From Agelas oroides (taxonomy: Eukaryota; Porifera; Demospongiae; Agelasida; Agelasidae), in the NCBI GenBank assembly GCA_949130485.1, contig OX422186.1, positions 3,451,313 to 3,515,312 of the forward strand: 64,000 bases of DNA, written 5' to 3'. The position numbers and the translations under genes were made by a program. Positions 11,036 through 20,845 of the stretch are shown piece by piece (positions within the stretch are counted from its first letter, which is position 1; each line of letters opens with the position of its first letter). The notes beneath the pieces were generated by a model, which was not told where the DNA came from, made no database searches, and saw only the letters and a list, made by a program, of their open reading frames with translations.

Positions 11036-11810
11036 GACAGCACTAAGCAGCATGGGCCAACAAGCACATAGCAGCACACAGCGAGGCCAGCACTAAGCAA
11101 CATGGGCCAACAAGCACATAGCAGCACACAGCGAGGCCAGCACTAAGTAGCATGGGCCAGTAAGCTCACAGCAGCACATAACACAGCAGGCATTAAGCAG
11201 CATGGGCCAACAGGCACATAGCATGGCCAGCACTAAACAAGATGGGCCTACAAGCACACAGCCAGCACCAAGCAGCATGGGCCAACAGGCACACAGCACA
11301 GCCAGCACTAAGCAGCATGGGCCAACAAGCACAGCACGGCCAGCACTAAGCGGCATGGGCCAACAAGCACACAGCAGCACATAGCAGCACACATATATTA
11401 TAAGCAGCATGGGCCAAAAAAACAAAACAAAAAAAAAAAAAACATGCACAGCAGTACACAGTACAGCCAACACCAAGTAGCATGGGCTGCCAAGTGCACA
11501 GCAGCATGTAGCACGGCCAGCACTAAGCAGCATGGGCCAACAAGCACACAGCAGTACATACCACAGTCAGCACGAAGTAGCATGGACCAACAAGCACACA
11601 GCAGCTCATAGCACAGCCAGCTCTAAGTAGCATAGACTAACGCGCACACAGCAGCACATAGTACAGCCAACACTAAGCAGTAGGGGCCAGCAAACAACAG
11701 CACATAGCAGGGCCAGCATTAAGCAGCACGGGTAGTGCAGCAAGCACACGGCAGCATAAAACAGCACGCAGCATGGCCAACTCTAAGCAACATGAGCCAC
11801 TAGGCACATA
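11036..11810 (+). repeat. Degenerate minisatellite around AGCATGGGCCAACAAGCAC
   Basis: About 15 copies of a 35-55 base unit, typically AGCACTAAGCAGCATGGGCC followed by AACAAGCACACAGCAGCAC, with an A-rich interruption near 11417-11443. It sits at the 5' side of the gag frame and may be translated as Q/A/S-rich repeats or lie in the leader. Open frames on the minus strand here are low-complexity by-products. Confidence 0.8.
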
Positions 11811-11823
11811 GTAACATAAGCAG

Positions 11824-12777
11824 TTGGGCCAACAAGTGCATAGCACCATGGGGCACCACAGAGGTACGGCATATATACACAGTACGGTACATATCCTTAG
11901 CAGAATGTTACACTGGCTGCCAATTATAAGCAACTCTATCCCATACATAGGCCAACCAGAGATGGGCATCGTACCACCAGCCGCCCAACTGGGGACGGTA
12001 CCAATTATTGCACTACCCAACCCTCCCCCACTCATCCACGCAACAGCAATGCAGGCACCACCAATGCAGGTTCCACCAACAAGCACCTTGCACAACACCA
12101 CACCAGACCCACCTACTAACATGCCCACAGGCTTGTTCATGGGGGACGCAATGCTGCCAATTCCCGACAGCCTTATCAGTAAGATCCAACGACTGGAATT
12201 TGTGGACATGGCAGACTTGCGCCCAGAAGCATGGATGTTTGAAGACGAGCCCCACGAAAAATCACTAGCAGGCTTATTCAAACGTTGGAAACAGCCCGTA
12301 ACAGATATACTACTGTGGGTGCAATGTTTCGCATCTTACGTGGCTGTCCTGTCTCAGACACAGCCACAAAGTACTCCCCACCTAATGGCATACATGGCCA
12401 CAATTATCCGCTGCCACAAAAAATTCGAAGGACTGGGCTGGGTTGTATATGATAGTGCATACCGACGCCGGGCCGCAAGGCAGAGGGACCTCAATTGGGC
12501 AGTGATTGACAGCTCATTGTTTAACACACTTTTCACAGGCAGAGCTAAGACATCACTTAAGTGCTCGCACTGTCTCAGCGAAGACCACACAGTGGATGAA
12601 TGCCCAGCAGCTAATGGCCCCCTTGTGCAGCTTACAAGAGACCTAGGTATAAGCGCTACAACTAGCCCAAGCTACTCTGCCAAGCATACAATGCAGCCTC
12701 CAAGCATGATTCCCCCAGCCAAACGGGTAGCTGCACCCATACAACCAAATAGGGATGCGGCTAATATGCTGGCATAG
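11824..12777 (+). CDS. Gag-like protein of the DIRS-type element
   Basis: 317 codons. The first third is P/T/M-rich and low in complexity; the middle (about residues 110-240) is a mixed helical region as in retrotransposon capsid proteins. A zinc knuckle CSHCLSEDHTVDEC (CX2CX4HX4C) lies near residue 257, which supports nucleic-acid binding. The frame ends at a TAG in GCATAG, where an AT-rich segment (12778-13175) interrupts the gene; further gag-like sequence with Cys/His clusters follows at 13153. The frame is therefore probably a truncated gag. The start is uncertain because the repeats upstream are open in the same direction. Confidence 0.6.
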   Translation: MGQQVHSTMGHHRGTAYIHSTVHILSRMLHWLPIISNSIPYIGQPEMGIVPPAAQLGTVPIIALPNPPPLIHATAMQAPPMQVPPTSTLHNTTPDPPTNMPTGLFMGDAMLPIPDSLISKIQRLEFVDMADLRPEAWMFEDEPHEKSLAGLFKRWKQPVTDILLWVQCFASYVAVLSQTQPQSTPHLMAYMATIIRCHKKFEGLGWVVYDSAYRRRAARQRDLNWAVIDSSLFNTLFTGRAKTSLKCSHCLSEDHTVDECPAANGPLVQLTRDLGISATTSPSYSAKHTMQPPSMIPPAKRVAAPIQPNRDAANMLA

Positions 12778-13175
12778 TTTCCGGAATAATCGGTAGCTCT
12801 GCGGAGCGAGCATAATCGGGAATAATCGGAAGGTAACATTGAGCGCGTAAGGTGCTTCCGCTGCGCGCGTATGGGTATGAACTGTTAGAGGTGTGCCTTT
12901 CTATTCATAAGGGATGTTTCATGTCTGACTCCTCCTTTGTGGTGAAGCTTGTTTTGACAAAGATCATTATAAAACAGCTAAGTAGCACTACGCTCTAAAG
13001 GGTGGATCAACAGCGCTAATTTTGTTAGTGTGAGCATCTTGGGGGCGCAGTTTTAACTAAATTCTATTAATTGATTAACTTGCTGCATGAGCATAATAGG
13101 GACACACCAAGAGCATAATCGGACATAGTTTGAAGCATTCTAGCATAGCATAATGGGTGAATTTTTGAGCATAAT
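12778..13175. mobile_element. Probable short insertion with GAGCATAATCGG motifs
   Basis: This segment separates two gag parts and carries scattered copies of GAGCATAATCGG and GCATAATGGG near both ends, a pattern of subterminal repeats. Clear terminal inverted repeats or a target duplication were not found, so the insertion nature is inference from the interrupted gag. Confidence 0.4.
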
Positions 13176-13359
13176 AGCCTCATCCCTACAACCAAAGCCA
13201 TGTGGACTGTTTAACTCAAACATGGGTCCACGATGCACCTACGGAGAGAGGTGCAGGTACATGCACATCTGCTCACTCTGCTCCAAGAACCACCCTAAGG
13301 CATCATGCCAACGCATCTCAGCTGGCAATTGGAAACCAACAGCTCAAACCAGGAAATGA
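13153..13359 (+). pseudogene. Gag C-terminal Cys/His fragment
   Basis: The frame contains C-x8-C-x5-C-x3-H (from GPRCTYGERCRYMH), a CCCH-finger-like spacing, followed by CSLCSKNHPKASC. Similar clusters end the gag proteins of DIRS-type elements in invertebrates (general family knowledge). The nominal Met belongs to the inserted segment; the true fragment begins near 13180. It ends at TGA before a 370-base non-coding stretch. Confidence 0.5.
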
Positions 13360-13726
13360 ATGGACCAGGGCATTGGCATGCTGCTACGGAACAGTGAACA
13401 GCATTACCCACTTACCCAAATGGGTTATTAGTCGGTAACAAGCTCTCTCAATAATACTCTTTGGCTCACTTCAATAACTCCATCGCTATACAACCACTTA
13501 TCTCCCATCAAACTCCCATGATCACATCACTGTAATTGTATCACCACCACTTCCCAAGCTTGTTTCCAATCAAAGCTATTAATAACTAGATAAATGATTT
13601 GGGCCCCACCCTTTCTTGTTTCTTTCCGTCCCGGTTTACACTGGGACGTGACAGGGGCTTCATAACTTATAAATCGTACTTAATCGTAATGCCCTTCTGC
13701 CCGCACGTCAGCCTCCGATCGCGCAT
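13360..13726. other. Gap between gag tail and RT frame
   Basis: No supported frame is seen. It may hold the gag-pol junction or residual leader sequence. The region just upstream of 13727 is locally GC-rich with CG dinucleotides, unlike its surroundings. Confidence 0.35.
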
Positions 13727-15604
13727 TTGCATTTAAGCGGGAGTGTACGCGCAACGAACACGGTGGGCGTACGTACCTGTACGTTGTCGGGGGCTGGCGT
13801 GGGGGGTGGGATTGGCTCTAAAAATCCTCATATACTTGCTGCACACACCTACATAGCTGGGAGAAATCCGGCATACCCATACACCGCCGACCTACTGGCG
13901 CTAGAAGCATGCAGGAGCAGCCACGAACGGCACGACCTTAAACTCGGTCTAATCCACACACCTCTCAATGTGCATATCTGGGCTCAATGCTTACAGGCTC
14001 ACCCAGATCAAGCACTTGCCCGATATCTGCTGAAAGGCATGACTGCCGGATTCAGAATAGGCTACGACTGGTCAAGAGAGCGCAAATCGGCCTGCAGCAA
14101 CTTGCTATCAGCATCCGCGCACCCAGAGGTTGTACAGCAAAACCTGGACCAGGAAGTAGCCTCCGGCAGACTACTGGGACCATTTCAGCCTGACGAACTC
14201 AGCCCACCAGTACACGTCAGCAGGTTTGGCGTAATAGAGAAGAAGCACTAACAAGGAAAATTCCGAATCATCGTTGACTTGTCGTCTCCGGAAGGCAAAA
14301 GCATTAATGACGGGATCGCTACAGAGCTGTGCTCACTCTCCTACACAAGAGTGGACGACGTTGTGAAAGGGATCTGTCAGGCGGGCCAAGGCGCCCTGAT
14401 GGCAAAAATCGATATAAAAAGCGCCTACCGTATTGTGCCGGTTCACCCAGTAGACAGGCACCTATTAGCAACACGCTGGAAGGGGCAATTATACGTGGAT
14501 GGGGCACTCCCATTCGGCCTAAGATCCGCCCCCAAAATCTTCACAGCGCTCGCAGACGCATTCGAATTTATAATCAAACAGCACGGCGTCGAATGGGTTT
14601 GGCACTACCTAGACGGTTTTATTACAATTGGCCCACCTGCAACTACAGAATGCGCAGCAGCACTAGATATCATGTTGGCCTTGTCAGACCTCCTGGGCAT
14701 ACCGCTGGCGACAGACAAGATCGAAGGGCCGGCATGCATAATCACATTCTTAGGCATCACTCTCGACACACTGCAGATTGAGCTGCGCCTCCCAGAAGAA
14801 AAAATACAAAGGCTCAAGTCGCTCATTGAAGAGTGGTCCCCCAAACGGTGGTGTAGAAAAAGGGACTTGGAGTCCCTAATTGGTCAACTACATCACGCAA
14901 GCACTGTCGTAAAACCCGGCAGGTCTTTTACGAGACGAATGATCGATCTTTGTAAGTCTGTTCACCGACGAGACAGACCGATCAGGCTAAACAAGTCGTT
15001 CCACTCAGACCTAGCACGGTGGCGCCTCTTTCTCACCCAGTGGAATGGGGTTGCGATGATGCCTACTCTCATCAACAAAAGACCAGAATACATAGTAACC
15101 TCAGACGCCTCCGGGTCATGGGGTTGCGGTGCCTTCTGCGATAATCACTGGCTCCAAATACCATGGAGCAACAGTACAGCGCTACTCTCCCAGTCCATTG
15201 CGGTAAAAGAAATGATACCAATCATTGCCTCATGCGTAGTATGGGGCCATGACTGGAGAGGAAAACACATCCTCGCCAAATCAGATAACGAGTCCGCAGT
15301 ACATGTCATAAAGCGCCGCAGTTGCAAAGATGAAACCCTCATGCACATGCTCCGCTGCTTATTCTTCATAGAGGCGCACTTCGGGTTTACACTGGTAGCG
15401 GAACACATCCCAGGTGCGCACAATGAGCTAGCAGATGCTATTTCACGTAATCACGCTACTTTTTTCCTTTCCAAGGTACCTGGCGCATGCAGAATCCCGA
15501 CCTCAGTGCCGCAGGAGCTACTGGAGCTACTCATTCACCAACAGCCCGACTGGACCTCGCAGAACTGGACAGCCTTGTTCACTTCTATTTTAGAGAAGGT
15601 CTAG
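13727..15604 (+). pseudogene. DIRS-type reverse transcriptase plus RNase H, one in-frame stop
   Basis: Two open stretches in the same frame, 13727-14251 and 14252-15604, are split only by a TAA at 14249-14251. The first ends in SRFGVIEKKH, the second opens with GKFRIIVDLSSPEG, so conserved DIRS RT sequence runs straight across the stop. Domain I is IDIKSAYRIVPVHP and the primer-grip side is LPFGLRSAP. The catalytic box reads HYLDG (14603-14617) where HYLDD is expected, so the second active-site Asp is replaced by Gly. RNase H follows (TSDASGSWGCGAF; SDNESAVHVI; a terminal ELADAISR). The frame overlaps the recombinase start by 118 bases in another frame. It would copy element RNA to DNA if intact; both lesions make it inactive. 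Confidence 0.85.
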
Positions 15605-16542
15605 CAGCGTCAACTCGGAAGACTTATGAGGCCGGGAGGAAAAAATTCAACCAATTCTGTACAGAGCTCAACATATCCAACCCCTTACCAGTGAATCAGC
15701 AAACGCTCTGCTACTACGTTGCCTACCTTGCTAAACGCAATCTCTCTCCAGCGACGATAAAGGTCTATCTTTCAGCCTTACGACACTACCACATAGCAAG
15801 CGATGTCCCAGAACCAGATAGAGCAAAAATGCAAAAATTAAAGATCGTGAGCAACGGAATTACACGCGTATCAGCCCTCAAAACAAAGGAGACTCACACC
15901 CGCCTTCCAATCACTCCAGATATACTGAGACGGATCTACAGACTATGGCAGCCAAATCGTCACGAGTACGAGACAATACTCATGTGGGCTGCGAGCACGC
16001 TATGCTTCTTTGGATTCTTCAGGATGGGAGAACTCACAATTCCTAATGACAAGGCGTACGACTATTCAATCCACCTGTCCCCAGGAGACATAGCAACAGA
16101 CAGCCATACTAACCCAACAATGCTGCAAGTACACCTGAAAACATCAAAGACAGACAGGGATCGCAAAGGCACAACAGTAATTGTAGGCAGAACAAGAGAC
16201 CAACTATGCCCAGTCAGCGCAGTTCTAGCCTACCTTGCCATAAGAGGGGCCACACCAGGACCACTATTCCAATTGGAAAACGGAGTACCCCTTACAAAGA
16301 CACGCTTTATCCTTAAGTTCAGAGAGGCTTTAACACGGATTGGCATCGATGCCTCCAAATACGCTGGTCATAGTTTCAGAATTAGCGCGGCCACCACAGC
16401 TGCACAGCATGGTATTGAAGACTCAGTGATACAGAAAATGGGAAGATGGAGAAGCACAGCATACCTCTCATATATCCAGCCACCAAAGGAATTCCTTACA
16501 AAGGTATCTGGCATACTGTCGTCAACAAACCCCACCCAGTGA
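15487..16542 (+). CDS. Tyrosine recombinase of the DIRS-type element
   Basis: 351 codons. The N-terminal SAM-like half has the pattern STRKTYEAGRKKFNQFC and LSPATIKVYLSALRHYH. The catalytic half shows the first Arg in FFRMGEL, the HxxR box in GHSFRISAATTAA and the nucleophile in AYLSYIQ, so R, H, R and Y are all present. It would integrate the circular DNA copy without target duplication (known for DIRS-type elements). The frame is complete, unlike the upstream RT. The start overlaps the RT end, as is common in the family; whether this Met or re-initiation is used is unknown. Confidence 0.85.
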   Translation: MQNPDLSAAGATGATHSPTARLDLAELDSLVHFYFREGLAASTRKTYEAGRKKFNQFCTELNISNPLPVNQQTLCYYVAYLAKRNLSPATIKVYLSALRHYHIASDVPEPDRAKMQKLKIVSNGITRVSALKTKETHTRLPITPDILRRIYRLWQPNRHEYETILMWAASTLCFFGFFRMGELTIPNDKAYDYSIHLSPGDIATDSHTNPTMLQVHLKTSKTDRDRKGTTVIVGRTRDQLCPVSAVLAYLAIRGATPGPLFQLENGVPLTKTRFILKFREALTRIGIDASKYAGHSFRISAATTAAQHGIEDSVIQKMGRWRSTAYLSYIQPPKEFLTKVSGILSSTNPTQ

Positions 16543-16981
16543 AGGACTTCCAGCAGACCATCTCAACAAACTCATACCTATTGTCAGCTATTCGCACTCA
16601 ATGTTGCATATATCATTATTATAAGCACCCCAGTAAATATGTTAGCGCGAGCAAGTATAATAACCTTCAGGGCACAATCAGACAACTTTCAATGGGTACC
16701 GGGAGCGTGAAAACCTTCGGATTGGGGAGGGAAGCACCAAGGGCTTCCGTTGGAGGAGTTAATACCAGAAGTAGGATTCCTACTTGGTCTTAACAGGACC
16801 CCAATCCAGTACAGGGTACATTCCAATGTTCAGGCACTGACACCAAGTAACCTCGTTCCCAGGCTCTCAGCCAGGGAATGGGATTATTGTGCCAAAGCAT
16901 GCACCTGCCTCCCGGTACACCACCAACAATGGTAACCACAATGGGTACGAAAGGCAGTTATGACAAGAGGCCGACGGTAGT

Positions 16982-16983
<2 letters not shown>
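16543..16983. other. 3' region of the DIRS-type element
   Basis: Non-coding. Around 16848-16890 there is a partial TAGCCTCG-type MITE (CCTCGTTCCCAGGCTCTC). Repeats matching the element's 5' side were not found by eye, so the 3' boundary is unresolved. Confidence 0.4.

Positions 16984-17024
<41 letters not shown>
16984..17024. repeat. (AT)n microsatellite
   Basis: About 20 uninterrupted AT units lie directly before a Helitron 5' terminal block. The same TATATA tract, with fewer units, precedes that block in every other copy, so this tract is an expanded internal Helitron feature. Confidence 0.9.
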
Positions 17025-17027
<3 letters not shown>

Positions 17028-17063
17028 ATTTTCCGTTTTCACCACAAGTGTGGGGCGCCCCAA
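17025..17063 (-). mobile_element. Solo 5' end of a Helitron2-like element
   Basis: It contains GACAATTTTCCGTTTTCACC and ends at CCCCAA (17063), with a 10-base deletion in the usual GGGGCTCGCTGCGCTCGCCCC block. The rest of this copy is missing on the left, where the DIRS-type element lies. Bases 17064-17208 beyond it show no feature. Confidence 0.65.
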
Positions 17064-17371
17064 TTACGTATCATGCGCGACCGACATCGCATATCGTATA
17101 TTGCGTAATGAAGAGGAAGTGCTCCACGAAGATGCTTTCCTGTTTCTCAGGTACAGAGTTGGTATTCAGGGAGAATTTAAGTGTGTGTTCCACCAAAGAA
17201 GGTCTTACACTAGGGGAATGCAGTGCATTGTGGGGCGAGCGTGAGGGAGTTGTATGGTGCATTGCGTTCCATATACACTACCTTTTACCACTTGCATGCA
17301 TCTCACGTAACAATAGTCTCATTCCCAGGTCTTCCACACCACCGACTGTAGCCTGTAAAACTACAAAGACA

Positions 17372-17876
17372 GAGCAAGAAGCTTGTGAGGACCCGAACCA
17401 AAGAGCTCTGCATGACTCCATCAAATAAACCTTGCTGAGCAACAACTGGAGAAGACCTTCTGAAACCCCATAGCTACCACAACTACACTAATTGTGCTCA
17501 GGGGAAGGGCTGACAATATAGTCTACACCCAAAAAGGCCTGACTCCATGCATAGCTGAGAGAACCCTGGTTCTACAGCTGTATGTGCTCAGCAAATATCC
17601 ACTATACACCATGACTTCAGGAGACAGAGCCAAGATGTGAATAACTTGGAGTCACAGGAAAGCAACGTGTTCATACTAAGATGTTGAACCCTCTTCCTCA
17701 ACTTGCAATTCTCCAAGCCACCTCCAAATACTTTAAGACCTTGTTGCCTAGCCGCAGCAGTAGCTACCATTTCACAGTAATGACACACAGTGTGTACAAT
17801 CAATCCAAGATTAGTTATATTGCTCCACAAACACTGGCGATATCCTAGCCTCTTCCCGAGGCGTTCTCTATACCTG
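17372..17876. other. Inverted internal segment
   Basis: Family sequence that reads in the plus direction in all other copies is reversed here: AGCTTGTGAGGACCCGAACC corresponds to the inverse of about 20465-20485. Normal orientation resumes near 17876 (ATGAGCACTCCCGGTTGG). The breakpoints are inside the element. Confidence 0.7.
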
Positions 17877-18063
17877 TTAATACAATGAGCACTCCCGGTT
17901 GGCGGCAGTGTCACGTATACTGCATACTTGTGGAATGACAGCATCAGTGTGAATGCTCATGGTAAACTGGCCATAGTGTCCAGATGTATTTTTCCCTCCC
18001 TCACACTCCTCCCACCGTAAATAAATAAAAATACAGCTGGTTCGCAAGACTAAGCTTGTACGG

Positions 18064-18258
18064 CTATAGACTCTTTTTCATGACAACCACAACATCAAGG
18101 TCTGAGGGTAGTCGTGGCAGCCTGTGAGCAAACGACATGACATCCTGCGGTAAGTTTATCACATGTCCTGTGTAACCATACTGGCCATGTGGTAGTCGGT
18201 AGATTGACATGATGGGCATAACAGCTGCAACAAGCATCTCTTCAACTTGTGTCAAGCC
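18064..18258 (-). CDS. DUF6570-type exon 2, truncated
   Basis: It reads [20 protein letters not shown], then [18 protein letters not shown] and [17 protein letters not shown], the core of the DUF6570 region next to the Helitron helicase-like N-terminal domain. It ends MKKSL at 18064, far short of the Rep and Pif1-helicase domains expected after it. The function of this region is unknown; family context suggests a part in rolling-circle transposition. Confidence 0.7.
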   Translation of the reverse strand, partial: GLTQVEEMLVAAVMPIMSIYRLPHGQYGYTGHVINLPQDVMSFAHRLPRLPSDLDVVVVMKKSL

Positions 18259-18613
18259 CTGCAGTAACATGATCAACAGAACAGAAATTAGTTGTGTATG
18301 TTGTGTGGAATGTTGCAGTGTAGCCTGTTACAGTAAGAGTGTGCAACTCCCATAATGGTTTCTAAAATGGCTTCATGTTAAGTACCTGCTAAGCATATTC
18401 ACTGGTGGTTGCCTAAACCACACATGAGTTGCACACTCTTATTGTAATAGACTCCTGTTGCAGTTTCTTATATGGGAGAAGTCCTAAAAATTACAGAACA
18501 CATTTAAAAGTTATAAATGGAAGGCTACCATGCAACAAAAGGAGGGCTTTAAGTGTCTACAAAGCTCGAAGGAACCCAGATACATGGTATTTGACCATTC
18601 AAGACACACTAAC
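18259..18613 (-). other. Phase-0 intron in the Helitron gene
   Basis: On the minus strand the donor is CAG/GTTAGTG and the acceptor TTACTGCAG/GGCTTGAC. Splicing joins PPELQ to GLTQVEEML without a frame change, and GLTQVEEML is the usual continuation in this family. The 355-base intron contains a 136-base MITE (18320-18455). Confidence 0.7.
18320..18455. mobile_element. MITE with 9-base TSD in the intron
   Basis: Terminal inverted repeats of about 28 bases include GTAAGAGTGTGCAACTC and its inverse. TGTTGCAGT flanks both sides (18311-18319 and 18456-18464). A 9-base duplication again suggests a MULE-type source. Confidence 0.7.
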
Positions 18614-19579
18614 CTGAAGTTCAGGAGGTACAGGACCAGGGTCCATGTTGTTCATCGATGAGTATAGCTTGGGGATACGCTTGTCTCGACTACATCGTAT
18701 ACACTCAGTGTCACTACTGTCAGGTGGTAATGTTCTGACATTCAGGCCAGGGAACTTCTCTAAGCATGTAATACGTTTGGAGACATGTAGAGCTGCCAGG
18801 CGAGAATGGAAGTTCACCATCTTAGTACGAACAGACTGTTGCTCTCTTTGTCTCCTGTGACTCTCTCTGTCTTGTTCACATCTTGCTGCTGTCTCTTCAG
18901 GAGTCTCATGGGTCAGTCTTCTTTGTTGAGTGATGCTCATTTGCTCCAGCCGGGCCTCTCTCTGATCCGGGGTCTCATGGGTCAGTCTCCTTTGCTGTGT
19001 GACGCTCATTTGCTCCAGCCGGGCCTCTCTCTGATCCGGGGTCTCATGGGTCAGTCTCCTTTGCTGCGTGACGCTCATTTGCTCCACCCGGGCCTCTCTC
19101 TGATCCGAGGTCTCATGGGTCAGTCTCCTTTGCTGCGTGACGCTCATTTGCTCCAGCCGGGCCTCTCTCTGATCCGGGGTCTCATGCGTCAGTCTCCTTT
19201 GCTTCGTGACGCTCATTTGCTCCAGCTGGGCCTCTCTGTGGTCCGGGGTCTCATGCGACAGTCTCATATGCCTCGCGAGGCTCACTTGCTCCAGCCGAGC
19301 CTCTCTCTGGTCTGGAGTCTCTGACGCTAATCGCTCTCTCCTCTGATCCAAGATCCTCTCCCGCTCAGCAGCAGACCGCGAAGCACGACGAGCTCCATCC
19401 CTTACTCTCCGTCTCACTAACCGTGTCTCCCTTTGTTGAGCGCTTTCAGCAGCGCGACGATCCCTATCGCGTTGGTTTCTACTCCTCAGCCTTTCTCTTC
19501 TTTCTTCGCGTTCCATAATTGAGTCGTACCTAAAGCTTTTTTCTGACTTTAAAACGTAGTTAGCTAGCTGTGCATGCAA
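18614..19579 (-). CDS. Helitron-associated protein, exon 1 with 23-residue repeats
   Basis: The likely start is the internal Met at about 19515 (MEREERRERLRSRNQRDRD); the frame is open up to 19579. The N-terminal half is highly charged (R/E/Q) and probably a long helix. It contains seven or so tandem 23-residue units of the type ETPDQREARLEQMSVTQQRR. Near the end are the Cys pair in CIRCSRD and MDPGPVPPELQ, which introduces the DUF6570 region found upstream of the Rep/helicase in Helitron proteins. Exon 1 ends at 18614 after CAG with donor GTTAGT. Decayed antisense pieces of this exon occur in all short Helitron copies of the window. Confidence 0.75.
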
Positions 19580-19790
19580 ACATGTGGGAATATTGCATCA
19601 CGCACAAATAGGGCAGAATGCATATACGGAATACGCACGTACCAAACATACCTACATATATATATACATATATATATACATATATATAGACAATTTTCCG
19701 TTTTCACCACAAGTGTGGGGCTCGCTGCGCTCGCCCCAATAAACTATGGTGCATGTTCCATGAAGGAGGGTGATACATAAACTACAATAT

Positions 19791-20845
19791 ACTAGGGGAA
19801 TGCAGTGCATTGTGGGGCGAGCGTGAGGGAGTTGTATGGTACATTAGTGTTCCGTTACCAAAAGGTAGTGCTATGGAATCCATAGCACTACCTTTTCCCA
19901 CCTCTCACATAACAATAGTCTCGTTCCCAGGTCTTCCCCACCTCCAACTGTAGCCTGTAAAACTAATGGCGACGAACGCCTGGGGAAGAGGCTATGTAGG
20001 ACATCCAATGTATGTCGGTGTTTGTGGAGCAATATACCGTGGGTATATGTGTGCTAATCTTGGGTTCATTGTACACACTCTGTGTCATTACCGTGAAATG
20101 GTAGCTACTGCTGCAGGCAACAAGGGCTCAAAGCATTATATTTGGAGGCGGCTTGAACTGTTGCAAGTTGAGGATGAGGGTTCAACATCTTTGTACGAAC
20201 AAATATATTTCGTTGGTTTCTAGTGTCTCCAAATCTTGGCACTGTCTCCTCAGTCACGGTCTATAGTGCATTGATAGTTGCTGAGCACACACAGCTGTGG
20301 AATCAGGATTTTCTCAGCTCAGAGGTATGGAGTCAGGGTGGTGCAGACTACACTGTCAGCCCTTTTCCAGAGCACAATTATTGGAGTTGTGGTATGGGGT
20401 TTTAGAAGCTCTTCTGTAGCTGTTGCTCACGACGGTTACGTATTTCGTCGAGTCACGCAGACCTCTCTGGTTCGGGTCCTCACAAGCTAATCGCTCTGTC
20501 GTTAATACATGTAACATGCACATGGAGCACTCCCCGTTGGCAGCAGTGTCACGCATCACGTTAGTAATCAGTCTCCGTCTTGCTAGTCGCGCCTCCCTTT
20601 CCTAACCATTTTCAAGTCCCTGTTACGTTGGTTCCCACTATTCAGCCTTTCTGTCTTCATTGTGTCTTGCTAGTCTTGTCTCTTGAGCAACAGTGGTGGT
20701 CAACATACAACGTAGAAATATTGCATCGCGCACAAATGGGGCAGGATGTATATATACGGAATACGCACGTACCAAACATACCTACATACATATAGACAAT
20801 TTTCCGTTTTCACCACAAGTGTGGGGCTCGCTGCGCTCGCCCCAA
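19791..20845 (-). mobile_element. Helitron2-like element, copy at the OTU gene end
   Basis: Both ends are intact (19791 and 20845). It shares with copy 2 (5205-6263) the 37-base hairpin (19859-19895) and the general sequence. It abuts the OTU exon of the MULE gene: the minus-strand frame runs from FLYN directly into the Helitron-encoded WGERSEPHTCG. It therefore truncated the transposon gene or sits at its 3' end. Confidence 0.8.

Larger units (their letters stand above)
10651..16985 (+). mobile_element. DIRS/Ngaro-type tyrosine-recombinase retrotransposon
   Basis: In order on the plus strand: a decayed gag start (10651-10935), a repeat-rich stretch, a gag frame with a zinc knuckle, a CCCH-like gag tail, a DIRS-type RT plus RNase H frame, and a tyrosine recombinase overlapping the RT frame. 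This order with a recombinase in place of an integrase defines the DIRS order. No methyltransferase domain is seen, which favours Ngaro over DIRS1, but this is tentative. I could not find the expected split direct repeats or inverted termini, so the limits are set by the Helitron sequences on both sides. The element is dead: it has an in-frame stop and a changed RT active site. Confidence 0.75.
17209..19739 (-). mobile_element. Helitron2-like element carrying the DUF6570-type gene
   Basis: The 3' end (CTAGT, hairpin, CGCTCGCCCC) is at 17209 and the 5' end (TTGGGGCGAGCG) at 19739. It has the only substantial coding region of the family in this window (18064-19579). Downstream of exon 2 the Rep/helicase part expected in an autonomous Helitron is absent and is replaced by family sequence, part of it inverted (17372-17876). 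It is thus an internally deleted, rearranged element closer to the autonomous parent than the short copies. Confidence 0.65.

Noticed and set aside
11093..11533. 146-codon minus-strand hydrophobic frame resembling a membrane protein
   Set aside because: Low-complexity translation of the gag-side minisatellite in the opposite direction.
15487..16542. Phage or Crypton integrase
   Set aside because: It overlaps a DIRS-type RT-RNase H frame and lies in the standard DIRS gene order.
18806..19324. 172-codon plus-strand frame
   Set aside because: Shadow of the 69-base repeats of the minus-strand Helitron gene.
5158..20845. Reading the whole interval as MULE sequence
   Set aside because: Almost all of it is accounted for by Helitron copies, a foldback and a DIRS-type element, so only the ends and the gene can be MULE.
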